Shown here piece by piece: positions 34,922-45,059 of a stretch of 64,000 nt of DNA. The notes under the pieces were generated by a model. That model was not told where the DNA came from and searched no databases. It worked only from the letters and a program-made list of their open reading frames with translations. The position numbers and the translations under genes are program-made. The stretch is from Dysgonomonas sp. 216 (lineage in GTDB: Bacteria; Bacteroidota; Bacteroidia; Bacteroidales; Dysgonomonadaceae): contig NZ_QVMM01000008.1 of assembly GCF_010501065.1 (NCBI RefSeq), positions 1-64,000 of the forward strand, written 5' to 3'. Every line of letters begins with the position of its first letter. Position 1 is the stretch's first letter.

Positions 34922-36607
34922 ATGTCAGACGATAAAAAGATTATTTTTTCAATGATCGGGGTCAACAAGATTTACCCTCCTCAAAAACAAGTATTAAAGA
35001 ACATTTACCTCTCATTTTTTTATGGTGCTAAAATCGGAATTATAGGACTAAATGGTTCTGGAAAATCAACTCTTTTAAAAATTATAGCCGGAATAGATAA
35101 AGAATACCAAGGCGAAATAGTTTCGGACAAGGGATATAGTGTTGGCTATTTAGAACAAGACCCCAAATTAGACCCAACAAAAACAGTTAAAGAAATTGTG
35201 CAAGAAGGGGTTCAACCAATAGTTGACGTTCTTAAAGAATACGAAGAAATTAATGAAAAATTCGGGTTACCCGAATATTATGAAGATCCTGACAAAATGG
35301 ATGCTTTATTCGCTCGTCAAGCTGAGCTACAGGATAAAATAGATGCAACTGATGCATGGAATCTTGATAACAAATTAGAACGTGCGATGGATGCATTACG
35401 CTGCCCGCCCGAAGATCAACTAGCTGAAAACTTATCGGGAGGTGAAGCTCGCCGAGTAGCTCTATGCCGTTTGTTACTTCAACAACCCGATGTATTGTTG
35501 CTTGACGAACCAACCAATCACCTCGATGCTGAGTCGATAGACTGGCTGGAACAACATCTGCAACAATATCAGGGTACTGTTATTTGTATTACCCACGATC
35601 GTTATTTCCTCGACCATGTTGCAGGATGGATTCTTGAATTGGACAGAGGTGAAGGCATTCCATGGAAAGGTAACTACACATCGTGGCTTGAACAAAAAAC
35701 CAAGCGGATGGAACAAGAAGAAAAACAGGCCAGCAAGCGTCGCAAAACATTAGAGCGAGAACTGGATTGGATAAAGATGGCACCAAAAGCCCGCCATGCA
35801 AAAGGAAAAGCTCGTTTGAACTCATACGAAAGGTTACTAAACGAAGACCAAAAAGAAAGAGAAGAAAAACTCGAAATATTTATACCTAACGGACCACGCC
35901 TTGGAAATAAAGTTATAGAGGCTCACGGAGTAGCAAAAGCTTTTGGCGACAAGGTATTGTTTGACAACCTGAACTTCACCCTTCCTCCGAATGGAATTGT
36001 AGGGATTATCGGCCCCAATGGAGCTGGTAAAACCACTTTATTCCGCCTAATACAAGACATTGACACTCCCGACAAAGGGACATTCGAAGTTGGCGAAACC
36101 GTAAAAACAGCATACGTAGACCAAGCACACGCAGGAATCGATCCAAATAAAACTGTTTATCAGGTAGTATCGGAAGGTTCCGAATTTATTCGCGTTGGAG
36201 GAAAAGAGATTAATTCCAGAGCCTACCTATCTCGTTTTAATTTCACAGGAGCCGATCAGGAAAAATTGTGCGGAGTCCTATCTGGAGGAGAACGAAACAG
36301 ACTACATTTGGCTCTCACTCTAAAATCTGAAGCTAATGTTTTATTACTCGACGAACCAACCAACGACATTGACGTAAATACCTTGCGAGCATTAGAAGAA
36401 GGTTTAGAAAACTTTGCAGGCTGTGCAGTTGTTATATCACATGACCGCTGGTTCTTAGATCGTATTTGTACGCACATACTCGCATTCGAGGGCAATTCCG
36501 AAGTATTCTTTTTCGAAGGCTCATACAGCGAATACGAAGAAAACAAAAAAGCCAGAATGGGTAATGTAGAACCTAAGCGTGTTCGTTATAAAAAATTAAT
36601 TGACTGA
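34922..36607 (+). CDS. ettA: Energy-dependent translational throttle protein EttA (ABC-F)
   Basis: A soluble tandem ABC ATPase that binds the ribosomal E site and gates the first elongation steps according to ATP level. The 561-aa protein has Walker A GLNGSGKST (42-50), signature LSGGEARRVALCRL and DEPTNHLD in the first domain, a Lys/Glu-rich linker (about 255-320), and GPNGAGKTT, LSGGERNRLHLAL and DEPTNDID in the second. The length, and the arm region with KMAPKARHAKGKARL, fit EttA best among ABC-F subfamilies. A DUF5686 gene follows 79 bases later. Confidence 0.95.
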   Translation: MSDDKKIIFSMIGVNKIYPPQKQVLKNIYLSFFYGAKIGIIGLNGSGKSTLLKIIAGIDKEYQGEIVSDKGYSVGYLEQDPKLDPTKTVKEIVQEGVQPIVDVLKEYEEINEKFGLPEYYEDPDKMDALFARQAELQDKIDATDAWNLDNKLERAMDALRCPPEDQLAENLSGGEARRVALCRLLLQQPDVLLLDEPTNHLDAESIDWLEQHLQQYQGTVICITHDRYFLDHVAGWILELDRGEGIPWKGNYTSWLEQKTKRMEQEEKQASKRRKTLERELDWIKMAPKARHAKGKARLNSYERLLNEDQKEREEKLEIFIPNGPRLGNKVIEAHGVAKAFGDKVLFDNLNFTLPPNGIVGIIGPNGAGKTTLFRLIQDIDTPDKGTFEVGETVKTAYVDQAHAGIDPNKTVYQVVSEGSEFIRVGGKEINSRAYLSRFNFTGADQEKLCGVLSGGERNRLHLALTLKSEANVLLLDEPTNDIDVNTLRALEEGLENFAGCAVVISHDRWFLDRICTHILAFEGNSEVFFFEGSYSEYEENKKARMGNVEPKRVRYKKLID

Positions 36608-36686
36608 TAATATAAGAACAAAGAGTAAACTATTTTTCAGTCAAAAATACATGGCGAAAACAGTTTACTCTTTCTATAAATTATTA

Positions 36687-39236
36687 ATGAATATTATCCT
36701 TAATACAAAAACTTTTCAAATAACGGTTTGCATATTTATCTTATCCTTAATATGCCTTCCTCTAGCTTCCCAGATAACAGTCGTAAATGGTACTGTTAAA
36801 GATTCTCTTTCTGGCGAGCCTATTTCTTTTGTTACAGTAAGATTCGAAAATTCGACATCCGGAAGCTTAACCGATGATAAAGGGAAATTTAGAATCGGAA
36901 ACAATCAGGACAAAAACACCGTGGTTGTATCTCAAATGGGTTACCGCACAAAAAAAGTTACAGTACCCATAAAACAAACAACTAATATTGTTATTGAATT
37001 AAGTCCTGAAGGTGTGGGATTGAACGAAGTAGTTATTCGCCCTAAAAAAGAAAAATATTCGAAAAAGAATAATCCTGCAGTAGAGCTGATAAAAAAAGTA
37101 ATCGCTAATAAAAATAATTATACAATAACCAATCAGGATTATTACAAAAGCGAGGAATACGACCGGATTTTATTTGCTTTCAATGAGTTTAATAAAGACA
37201 AAGCTCCGTTTAAAAACTTTGAATACCTTGCAGACTACACATCATACTCTAAAATAGATAATAAACTAATTCTACCTTTCTCTGTGAGAGAAACATCTTC
37301 GGACGTATATTACCGGAAAAGTTCGAACGACACAAGGCGCGTTTTTAAAGGTTATAATATAGAAGGGCTAGACCAAACTATAAATACAGAATCTATTGAC
37401 GATGTAATAAAGGGTGTATTCAAAGATATTTCGATAACCGATAATGATATTGAGATATTATTGCGCGATTTTGTCAGCCCATTAAGCAGTAGTAACGCAG
37501 TCGATTTTTACCGTTGGTATATAATTGATACTGTTACAATAGAACAAAACAGATATATTAATTTGGGATTTGTACCCTTCAATACCCGGGATGTAGGCTT
37601 TATCGGAAATTTATATATTGCAGCCGATTCGACATACGCGCTTAAACGATATGCTATGCGTATACCGAGCAAAGCCAATATAAATTTTATTGATGAGATG
37701 TACATTTGGCAAGATTTCGAGCAGAAAGCCCCTAACCTATGGGTGCCCAAAGAAGGTATTACAGCTATCGAGGCTTCATTGTACGGAACAATAAAAATGT
37801 ATGTTGAAAAAAATAAGGCATATCAGAAATTCACATTCAATCAGCCTCTTAATTCTATTTTCCATAACCCATCGCCCGAAATATATTTAAAAGACTATAA
37901 GAAACAAGACGATGAGTTTTGGCAAGCTCATAGACCCTCGATATCGGAAGATCTGCACATGGATAATATGATGCAAGATATTCTATCCAATAAGCTCTTA
38001 AATATTGGTATAAAAGTGGCTGATATTGTTTCGTCGAATGGATACATTCCAACATCAAGCGATGAAGAAAAAAACAAAGTAGACATTGGTACAACAATGA
38101 ATTTCTACAGTTTCAACTTAGTCGAAGGCAATCGTTTTCGTTTAACAGGCGCTACAACCCGAAACTTTCATAAGCATCTGTTTCTGTACGGCTATTTAGC
38201 ATATGGCACAAAAGACCGAAAGTTTAAGTACATGAGCGAGGTTACATGGGCTTTCAATAACAGAAAATATCATAAAGACGAATTTCCGAGAAACAACCTT
38301 TCGTTTTCGTATAAATATGACGTCAATGCTTTAGGACAACGTTTTCTTCAAGCCGAGAGGGATAATATATTCATGTCTACATCGAAGAAAAGAAAGCTAA
38401 CCTATGAGCGCATGGGGCAGATAGAATTTATAAAAGAATATTATAATAACTTCTCGTTCAATATTTTTTCGAGTATACGTGAAACCAAGCCTGCGGGAAG
38501 CATGGTTTTTGAAGTAAACAAAGGAAATAGCATATTGGATACAATACCACATCTGCGATTTTCGGAGGTTGGTGTTATATTGCGATATGCCCAAAATGAA
38601 AAATTTGTACAACAAAGAAGAAAAAGGCGTAATTTGCCTTCTAACGGATTTATTTATACTCTTGGTTTTTATTCCGGCTTTAAGGATGTTTTTGGCGGGC
38701 AATTCGACTATCAAAAACTTACGCTTTCTATCGACAAAGAATTCTGGCTAAACAAATATGGTAAAGTTTATATGACTTTGTTAGGGGAAAAGGTTTGGGG
38801 AGAAGTTCCGTTTACTATGTTGTTGTCTGGTAGTTCCAATAGTTCATTTACAATACAAAGGGGTAGTTTTGATTTACTTGAATCTATGGAATTTACGAAC
38901 GATGTACAGTTCACATGGCATTTAGACTATCGCATGGGAGGATGGTTATTTAACCGTTTACCTCTACTTAAACAGCTAAAACTGCGAGAAGTATTTGGTT
39001 TCAAAGGCTTTATCGGATCTTTATCGAAAAGAAACAATCCTAAATACAACTCCGATTTATTAGTATTTCCAAACGATGTATTTTCGATGGGAGATACGCC
39101 ATATATGGAAGTAAATGTGGGTGTTGAGAATATTTTCCAGTTTTTCCGCATCAACTATGTACGTAGGCTCAACTATTTGGACAATCCTAACGTCAGTAAA
39201 AGTGGTATACGTATAGGTTTTGATCTGCGTTTCTAA
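36687..39236 (+). CDS. DUF5686 family outer-membrane protein with carboxypeptidase-like regulatory domain
   Basis: About 849 aa. A signal peptide (about 1-28, ending PLASQ) is followed by a CarboxypepD_reg-like beta-sandwich (about 32-115, INGTVKDSLSGEPISFVTV type with GYRTKKVTV) and by a long DUF5686 region whose C-terminal half has many amphipathic strands and ends in a C-terminal Phe (IRIGFDLRF), so it probably forms an outer-membrane barrel. It is not a SusC: no TonB box, no plug domain. Starts at 36651 and 36600 are in frame, but the latter overlaps ettA, and 36687 gives the best signal peptide. Function unknown. Confidence 0.88.
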   Translation: MNIILNTKTFQITVCIFILSLICLPLASQITVVNGTVKDSLSGEPISFVTVRFENSTSGSLTDDKGKFRIGNNQDKNTVVVSQMGYRTKKVTVPIKQTTNIVIELSPEGVGLNEVVIRPKKEKYSKKNNPAVELIKKVIANKNNYTITNQDYYKSEEYDRILFAFNEFNKDKAPFKNFEYLADYTSYSKIDNKLILPFSVRETSSDVYYRKSSNDTRRVFKGYNIEGLDQTINTESIDDVIKGVFKDISITDNDIEILLRDFVSPLSSSNAVDFYRWYIIDTVTIEQNRYINLGFVPFNTRDVGFIGNLYIAADSTYALKRYAMRIPSKANINFIDEMYIWQDFEQKAPNLWVPKEGITAIEASLYGTIKMYVEKNKAYQKFTFNQPLNSIFHNPSPEIYLKDYKKQDDEFWQAHRPSISEDLHMDNMMQDILSNKLLNIGIKVADIVSSNGYIPTSSDEEKNKVDIGTTMNFYSFNLVEGNRFRLTGATTRNFHKHLFLYGYLAYGTKDRKFKYMSEVTWAFNNRKYHKDEFPRNNLSFSYKYDVNALGQRFLQAERDNIFMSTSKKRKLTYERMGQIEFIKEYYNNFSFNIFSSIRETKPAGSMVFEVNKGNSILDTIPHLRFSEVGVILRYAQNEKFVQQRRKRRNLPSNGFIYTLGFYSGFKDVFGGQFDYQKLTLSIDKEFWLNKYGKVYMTLLGEKVWGEVPFTMLLSGSSNSSFTIQRGSFDLLESMEFTNDVQFTWHLDYRMGGWLFNRLPLLKQLKLREVFGFKGFIGSLSKRNNPKYNSDLLVFPNDVFSMGDTPYMEVNVGVENIFQFFRINYVRRLNYLDNPNVSKSGIRIGFDLRF

Positions 39237-39240
39237 AAAT

Positions 39241-39933
39241 CTACCAATCTATCTTTATTGCCTTCAGCTCCTTAGTTAAAGCTTTAGCCCTATTCGCTGT
39301 TACCCGATCCAGCAGACGCCAGAAATTTGTTCCGTGATTCATTTCTACCGTATGGCATAGTTCGTGTAAAATAACAAAGTCTGCTAAATGAGAAGGCAAT
39401 AACATACAATATATAGATAAATTTATGTTTCCTGACGATGAACAGCTCCCCCACCGCGTCCGGCTTTTGTTTATCTTTAGAGCCGAATATTTGAACCCGT
39501 GTTTCTGAGCCAATAATCTTAGCCTTTCAGACAAGTAAGCCTTAGCCTCCATTCTCAACGAATTTTCGATTATTCTACGTAAAACAGTTTGTGTTTCTTG
39601 TTTATTAAAATCAACATTAACCGGGCAACTTATATATAATACACCATCCTTTATCCGACTATAATAATTTTGTAGAGACGACCGGCTTATTTCTGTAGAA
39701 AAAGTTAATGTCTGAAACTTTACATTCTCATTAAAATGAAGAGCTTCTTTCGGTTTAATTTCTAATAACCTTGGCTTTACTTCCTCAATAAAGTCTTTTA
39801 CTTTTTCGATAGGATATGATGTTGGAATTGTAACCTGTACAAAATCAACTTTACGTCGGGCTATCAACCTGCGCGCCCTGCTATTTTCTATAATAACAAT
39901 CCGCCCCAAATCTTTATCAAAAATCTCACTCAT
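39241..39933 (-). CDS. YgjP-like M48-family metallopeptidase
   Basis: A 230-aa soluble protein with the DUF45/YgjP signature: RTRWGSCSSSGNINLS, then the zinc motif HELCHTVEMNHGTNFW (HExxH with a third ligand after a spacer). There is no signal peptide or membrane segment, so it acts in the cytoplasm. Substrate unknown. Its stop codon is 4 bases from the stop of the convergent DUF5686 gene, with no room for a terminator between them. Confidence 0.92.
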   Translation of the reverse strand: MSEIFDKDLGRIVIIENSRARRLIARRKVDFVQVTIPTSYPIEKVKDFIEEVKPRLLEIKPKEALHFNENVKFQTLTFSTEISRSSLQNYYSRIKDGVLYISCPVNVDFNKQETQTVLRRIIENSLRMEAKAYLSERLRLLAQKHGFKYSALKINKSRTRWGSCSSSGNINLSIYCMLLPSHLADFVILHELCHTVEMNHGTNFWRLLDRVTANRAKALTKELKAIKIDW

Positions 39934-39975
39934 AAATTCTCTGAACTATTCATAAATCCGGCATTACTGGCATAT

Positions 39976-40010
39976 AAGAAAGAAGTTCAGCCCTCAAAAG
40001 AAGACTGAAC
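39976..40010 (-). terminator. Terminator of DUF4271-hemD
   Basis: On the minus strand GTTCAGTCTTC pairs with GAGGGCTGAAC (39985-40010, two G-T pairs) around TTTT, followed by TTCTTTCTT. Confidence 0.8.
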
Positions 40011-40038
40011 CTCAGCTTTTTATATCTACAAAATGAAT

Positions 40039-40797
40039 TTACTTCTTCTTATTACGTTCCTTTATAAACATATCCAAAGCTGCAGCCATTGATGGCAATC
40101 CCGGCTTAGGAGCCTCACAATCAAGCCTCAAACCTGCATCAAGCACAGCTTTAGCTGTTGATGCTCCGAAACATCCAATTGCAATATCTTCCTGAACAAA
40201 TTCGGGACAATTTTTAAATAGTGAAGCTATCCCCGAAGGACTAAAGAAAACAAGCATATCGTACTGTTTTATTTCATCTTCGGTAATAGTAGTACTTACT
40301 GTACGATACATTACAGTTTTCGTAAATTCGACCTTTTTATCCGATAACACAGAGGTTATTTCTTCGTTGTGAACATCCGAAACAGGAACCAGAAATTTCT
40401 CTTTATTATGTTTTGTGATAGAAGTTCCCAACCCATCCATTTTACCTGTTGTACTAAAGAAAATCTTCCGTTTGCGATATACGATATATTTTTGCAAGTA
40501 TAAAGCTACCGACTCCGAGATACAAAAGTATTTCATTGTTTCGGGCATTGTAACCCGAAGCTCTTCGCACAATTTGAAAAAATGGTCTATCGCAACTTTC
40601 GCTGTAAAAACTATTGCCGTATAATCGGGTATATTAACCCGTTGCTGACGAAATTCTTTTACATCTAAAGGCTCAACCCTTATAAATGGGTTAAAATCTA
40701 TTTCAAGGTTATATTTCTCAGCCAAATCATAATAGGGCGATTTTTCAGAACTTGGCTTTGGTTGCGATATTAATACTTTCTTAATTTTTAATGCCAT
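40039..40797 (-). CDS. hemD: Uroporphyrinogen-III synthase
   Basis: Closes and inverts ring D of hydroxymethylbilane in tetrapyrrole synthesis. The 252-aa protein has the two-domain HemD fold with weak overall conservation, as is usual; FTAKVAIDHFF in the first domain and FFSPSGIASLFKN and FGASTAKAVLDAGL in the second are recognisable. Its start overlaps the end of the DUF4271 gene by 10 bases, a conserved neighbour in Bacteroidota. No other hem gene is in the window. Confidence 0.88.
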   Translation of the reverse strand: MALKIKKVLISQPKPSSEKSPYYDLAEKYNLEIDFNPFIRVEPLDVKEFRQQRVNIPDYTAIVFTAKVAIDHFFKLCEELRVTMPETMKYFCISESVALYLQKYIVYRKRKIFFSTTGKMDGLGTSITKHNKEKFLVPVSDVHNEEITSVLSDKKVEFTKTVMYRTVSTTITEDEIKQYDMLVFFSPSGIASLFKNCPEFVQEDIAIGCFGASTAKAVLDAGLRLDCEAPKPGLPSMAAALDMFIKERNKKK

Positions 40798-41678
40798 AGC
40801 AAACTTATTACATCTATTTTATATAAAAACCCTAAGGCTTTGTACAATAAAAAATATGGTACAATTTCGACGCTGCAAAGGTAGACAATCAAATACAAAA
40901 AATTAACATTCCCATGCAAAAAAAAGATTATTATTCTATAAAATATTATTAAACGGGATATAATAAATAAAACTGCAAAAAACATGAACAAAATATCATG
41001 ACTCAAATTTGAATACACTAATATTAATATTGGGAAATAAGCTATTATTCCCATCATCTCTATTATTATTATGTAGCTTCGTAACCAAACATTTACAACC
41101 TCTTTTATTTCGAAAAGATAACTAACAAGGCGAATAAACAGATACTTAATAAGTTCAACAGCACCTATACACAATATGGAAAGGGCTAGAAATAAAAAAC
41201 TATTAGGAGGTATAAATGGTTTATTAACTTCTACAAAAACAGAAAAGAGAACTATTGCAGTCAGAAATATAGTTTGAAACACTAATGCAAAATTATACCA
41301 AAACTCGGTTATCGTTGTTTCGGAGAATAAACTAATATTTTCCCGCGACGAAAAAACCAAACGGCTATTCTCCTTAAAATACAAAGTTCCTTCTCTATAT
41401 ATACGGGCAAGAAACAGAAAACACAACAACAATAGAGCAAAAACGCCATCAACCTGACTCAACGAAAAAGCCTTCGCTGTACCATCATGCCCCGAAGTAT
41501 TTTGTACTGTGATTTCTTTATTTAATTTGGTTAGTGTTTCATAATGAAGCCGAATACCCCCCGAATCGTTCACTACATCATAAAAAGCCTTATCCGAAAC
41601 CCAAGAAACTACCGAATCTCCGTTATCATTTACAGTTTTATAAAACCGTGTATCAATATATGTAGAGTCTTTATTCAA
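40788..41678 (-). CDS. DUF4271 family membrane protein
   Basis: A 296-aa protein: a soluble N-terminal region of about 75 residues, then about seven hydrophobic segments (from about residue 76 to 293). DUF4271 proteins are found next to hemD in Bacteroidota and nowhere else that I know, which suggests a role linked to tetrapyrrole or heme metabolism, but no function is established. It is the first gene of the pair, with a TATCTTTG promoter element about 46 bases upstream. Confidence 0.88.
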   Translation of the reverse strand: MNKDSTYIDTRFYKTVNDNGDSVVSWVSDKAFYDVVNDSGGIRLHYETLTKLNKEITVQNTSGHDGTAKAFSLSQVDGVFALLLLCFLFLARIYREGTLYFKENSRLVFSSRENISLFSETTITEFWYNFALVFQTIFLTAIVLFSVFVEVNKPFIPPNSFLFLALSILCIGAVELIKYLFIRLVSYLFEIKEVVNVWLRSYIIIIEMMGIIAYFPILILVYSNLSHDILFMFFAVLFIISRLIIFYRIIIFFLHGNVNFLYLIVYLCSVEIVPYFLLYKALGFLYKIDVISLLWH

Positions 41679-41723
41679 GCTTTAAAGATGTCAATATAAT
41701 TTTCGTCCCTTTGTTTAAACAAG

Positions 41724-41759
41724 CAAAGATACAATTCTTTACAGAATGTACCTTTGCTT
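41724..41759 (-). promoter_or_regulatory. Promoter element of DUF4271-hemD within an imperfect hairpin
   Basis: CAAAGATA (41724-41731) is the minus-strand -7 element TATCTTTG. The same bases form the left arm of an imperfect hairpin with AGAATGTACCTTTGCTT (41743-41759), which may be the metK terminator (tail GTTT). Promoter and terminator would thus overlap. Confidence 0.5.
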
Positions 41760-41781
41760 TAATCGTTATATTTATGTGTAT

Positions 41782-43047
41782 TTACACGCCAAATGCTTTT
41801 TTTACAGCATCTACAAAATCAAGTTTTTCCCATGTAAACAACTCAACCTCTTTTGTTATAGGAGCATCGTAACGCGATGAGAATTTCTTTGAAACGATAC
41901 GAGGTTCACGCCCCATATGTCCATAAGCTGCTGTTTCCGAGTAAATCGGGTTGCGAAGTTTCAATCGTTCTTCAATCGCTTTTGGGCGCATATCAAACAA
42001 TCCTTCTACTTTCTTCGCAATCTCTCCATCAGTCAAAGCAACATTGCTGCGTCCGTAGGTATTTATGTAAATATTCATTGGTTTTGCCACCCCAATTGCA
42101 TACGACACTTGCACTAAAACTTCGTCGGCAATACCTGCCGCCACTAAATTTTTCGCAATATGACGCGATGCATAAGCTGCTGAACGGTCTACCTTCGATG
42201 GATCTTTTCCTGAAAAAGCTCCACCTCCGTGTGCTCCTTTACCACCATATGTATCTACAATTATCTTACGTCCGGTAAGACCTGTGTCTCCATGAGGACC
42301 TCCAATCACAAATTTCCCGGTAGGATTTACATGATAGATAATATCGTCGTTAAACAAACGCGCGATATCTTCTCGGAAACTATATTTTGCTTTTACTCTT
42401 GGAATAAGAATCTCTATAACATCTTTACGTATACGGGCTTGCATAGCCTCATCACTGCCAAAATCATCATGTTGTGTAGAAATAACAATAGTATCAATAC
42501 GCAGTGGTGTTCCATTATCATCATATTCTATTGTTACCTGCGATTTTGCATCAGGACGTAGATATGGCATTAATTCAATCTCATTTTTACGTATAGCGGC
42601 CAATTCCAGCAACAATGCGTGCGATAAATCAAGTGCTAAAGGCATATAATTATCGGTTTCGTTTGTTGCATACCCAAACATCATACCCTGATCTCCGGCA
42701 CCTTGATCCATTGGATCGGCCTTACCATCAACTCCTCTGTTTATATCGTCCGATTGCTCGTGGATTGCAGAAAATACCCCGCAAGATTTCGCCTCGAACT
42801 GATATTCACTTTTTGTATAACCTATACGAGATATAACTTCGCGCGCAACCTCCTGAACATCAACATAAGCTTTCGACTTAACCTCTCCAGCTAAAACAAC
42901 CTGACCGGTTGTAACCAAAGTTTCGCAAGCTACCTTCGAATTAGGATCATATGCCAAAAACTCATCCAATAAAGCATCGGATATTTGATCTGCAACCTTA
43001 TCTGGATGCCCTTCTGATACAGACTCAGAAGTAAATAAATAACTCAT
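41782..43047 (-). CDS. metK: S-adenosylmethionine synthetase
   Basis: Makes SAM from methionine and ATP. At 421 aa it is slightly longer than E. coli MetK (384), as is usual in Bacteroidota. The signatures [13 protein letters not shown] (about 14-26), [12 protein letters not shown] and [19 protein letters not shown] are intact. Two -7 elements lie upstream (CAAATCTA 43155-43162 and CAAAGTTA 43178-43185 on plus). No SAM riboswitch fold was recognised in the leader. Confidence 0.98.
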   Translation of the reverse strand: MSYLFTSESVSEGHPDKVADQISDALLDEFLAYDPNSKVACETLVTTGQVVLAGEVKSKAYVDVQEVAREVISRIGYTKSEYQFEAKSCGVFSAIHEQSDDINRGVDGKADPMDQGAGDQGMMFGYATNETDNYMPLALDLSHALLLELAAIRKNEIELMPYLRPDAKSQVTIEYDDNGTPLRIDTIVISTQHDDFGSDEAMQARIRKDVIEILIPRVKAKYSFREDIARLFNDDIIYHVNPTGKFVIGGPHGDTGLTGRKIIVDTYGGKGAHGGGAFSGKDPSKVDRSAAYASRHIAKNLVAAGIADEVLVQVSYAIGVAKPMNIYINTYGRSNVALTDGEIAKKVEGLFDMRPKAIEERLKLRNPIYSETAAYGHMGREPRIVSKKFSSRYDAPITKEVELFTWEKLDFVDAVKKAFGV

Positions 43048-43154
43048 ATCTATTTATCTTTTTGAAATTTTACAATACGGAAGATTATCGTAAGGCAACT
43101 ACAAAGAAAAGTAAAATTTATATTTTAGCATTTTTTCGAGTGGTTGCAATCAGA

Positions 43155-43185
43155 CAAATCTATCCACAAAACTTCTGCAAAGTTA
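43155..43185 (-). promoter_or_regulatory. Two -7 elements upstream of metK
   Basis: CAAATCTA (43155-43162) and CAAAGTTA (43178-43185) read TAGATTTG and TAACTTTG on the minus strand. Neither has a TTTG at 20 bases. They would give leaders of about 100-125 bases. Confidence 0.4.
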
Positions 43186-43227
43186 ATTCTTTTATTCCTG
43201 ATAATCTTATAAAACCGAAATTATTTT

Positions 43228-43842
43228 TCAGGTATATGTTAAAACAAAATCAGGTGTTACCATATAATTTATTACCATATCCTGTTCTTCATCATTTGTG
43301 AGATCAGTAGCAATGAATTTCCCTGAATCTTTAGGTATGAAATGTTCGATATGAATTTCGTCTGTGAGCGTCACACCTGCTTTACCTATTGCTTTATATA
43401 CTGTTTCTTTTGCCGACCAATGGAGTAGCAAGTGGATAAGCTCATTTTGTGGACAAATGAATTCTTTCGCTGATATAAATTTACGACGCACGCGTTTCAC
43501 TTTTTCTTCTATCGATTGAATATCGATACCCAGCGTTTCCTTTTCCCCGATTATAACAGCTACATACCCATGAGTGTGAGATATAGACATATAAACATCA
43601 AGCCCACGCATAAATGGCTTACCCGAAGGAAAATACCGTATATCAACCTCTCGTCCTAACAAGTATTTCAGCAATACCCTTACAGCTAATCGCTCAATAA
43701 CCTTTTCTCCCGACTTCAAACTCAGCACTTCCCGTTCAAGAATCGAGTGATTCTCTAATAATTGAAGAAGTTCTTCTTTCGTTTCGGTTATCTTCCAAAT
43801 AGCAAAAATGCTATCATGTGTTTGTTTTCTCAGATAAAGCAT
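43228..43842 (-). CDS. 4'-phosphopantetheinyl transferase superfamily protein
   Basis: Transfers phosphopantetheine from CoA to carrier proteins. The 204-aa protein has the Sfp-type motifs LGIDIQSIE (magnesium-binding acid) and LHWSAKETVYKAIG (WxxKExxxK). It is longer than AcpS and of the Sfp/HetI type. No polyketide or peptide synthetase is in the window, so it may serve the fatty-acid acyl carrier protein. Its start overlaps the permease gene by 29 bases, so it belongs to the wall-peptide operon by position, though not obviously by function. Confidence 0.92.
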   Translation of the reverse strand: MLYLRKQTHDSIFAIWKITETKEELLQLLENHSILEREVLSLKSGEKVIERLAVRVLLKYLLGREVDIRYFPSGKPFMRGLDVYMSISHTHGYVAVIIGEKETLGIDIQSIEEKVKRVRRKFISAKEFICPQNELIHLLLHWSAKETVYKAIGKAGVTLTDEIHIEHFIPKDSGKFIATDLTNDEEQDMVINYMVTPDFVLTYT

Positions 43843-45028
43843 CTATTTTTTTATTCCTATACAGTAAATATACATACAAAATTGTAATTAACGACAATAC
43901 AATTTCCATTATAAACAACCCCTGATAAGTAAATCGTTGGGATACAAAGCCACTTAATCCGGCAATCAACAGACTTCCGAATTGGGTTACAACTATCTGT
44001 AGTGTAAAATCGGTACCTTCCAACCCCAAACGGGATTTATTCATTGCCATCACAAAAATAGCAACATTCATCATTCCATAGGTAGCCCATAAAGCACAAA
44101 CACCAATTATAAGCTGAATGTCGGAAAACGCCGAGTTGTTCATTACATAAAAATAAACTCCAACAAAAATACCAAGACATGGTATTACCTGTAGCATTTT
44201 TCGAAGGCCGACCTTCTTTATAAGTAAGCCTGCAACAAAAGCAAACAATGCAGCCATAGAAGTTCCTAATATACCCGAAATAAATCCAATCTGCTCAAGG
44301 TCATATTTATTATCAAACATGTAAGGTTTTAACATGGCCAACATTCCACTCAATCCCGAATAGCTCAACAATAAAAAAACAACATATTTAAATATTCCTT
44401 TCTGTGTAAAAAAACGGACAATATCTTTTCCCGAAATATTAATACCCATAGGTTTCGGACGCAAGGGATATCTGAAAAACAATAAAGGAATAACGGCTAA
44501 CAAAACAAAACACGATAAACCTACCAGTAACATAAACCATCCAAACGTATGGTAAATTAAAAGTAGCAAACCGCTCCCGATTAAAGCCCCGATAAAGCCA
44601 CCTGCCGACTGAACCGCATTTCCCATACTGTGCTGATCTTTCTTTAATGATAAAATAGCAAGGGCATCGGTTGCAATATCTTGTGTTGCCGACGCTATAA
44701 CAGCAATAACAATAAGAACCACAATCAGGTTAAAATTTGCTTGCAGGCTAAATGCGCCAATCGAAAGAATAATTAAAGCATAGAATACTTCGGAGGTAAT
44801 AATCCATTTTTTATACTGACTCAAAGTATTAGCTTTTTTATCAACCAAAGGCGCCCACAGAAATTTAAGTATCCATGGCAACTTCACAAGTTGTAGTAAA
44901 CCTATCGATTCGAGTGAGTAGTTTTCCTGACGCATAATAACAGGAACCACTGTCGTAAAAAAACTCATAGGTATAGCCTGCGCTATATACAACCCGAAAA
45001 ACGTTATATATTTATTGTATTGCTTCAC
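43814..45028 (-). CDS. MFS transporter, AmpG/PAT-like
   Basis: A 404-aa permease with about 12 membrane segments. The N-terminal half has the AmpG-type signature (LPWILKFLWAPLVDK, then ATQDIATDALAI), which marks permeases for muropeptides and anhydro-sugars or acetyl-CoA-like solutes. The NlpC/P60 peptidase gene directly upstream makes uptake of cell-wall fragments the best guess. It is shorter than E. coli AmpG (491 aa), lacking the two extra helices. Confidence 0.87.
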   Translation of the reverse strand: MKQYNKYITFFGLYIAQAIPMSFFTTVVPVIMRQENYSLESIGLLQLVKLPWILKFLWAPLVDKKANTLSQYKKWIITSEVFYALIILSIGAFSLQANFNLIVVLIVIAVIASATQDIATDALAILSLKKDQHSMGNAVQSAGGFIGALIGSGLLLLIYHTFGWFMLLVGLSCFVLLAVIPLLFFRYPLRPKPMGINISGKDIVRFFTQKGIFKYVVFLLLSYSGLSGMLAMLKPYMFDNKYDLEQIGFISGILGTSMAALFAFVAGLLIKKVGLRKMLQVIPCLGIFVGVYFYVMNNSAFSDIQLIIGVCALWATYGMMNVAIFVMAMNKSRLGLEGTDFTLQIVVTQFGSLLIAGLSGFVSQRFTYQGLFIMEIVLSLITILYVYLLYRNKKIDALSEKTNT

Positions 45029-45059
45029 TTTAATAAGAAAAAGGTATCAGTAGGGTTAA

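Noticed and set aside
41877..42278. A 133-codon plus-strand frame within metK
   Set aside because: It is antisense to a highly conserved gene, has no promoter, and shows Cys/His/Leu-rich composition typical of a shadow frame.
43048..43227. Possible SAM riboswitch upstream of metK
   Set aside because: The leader is A/T-rich with no conserved multi-helix fold or motif of SAM-I, SAM-II or related riboswitches that I could find by eye.
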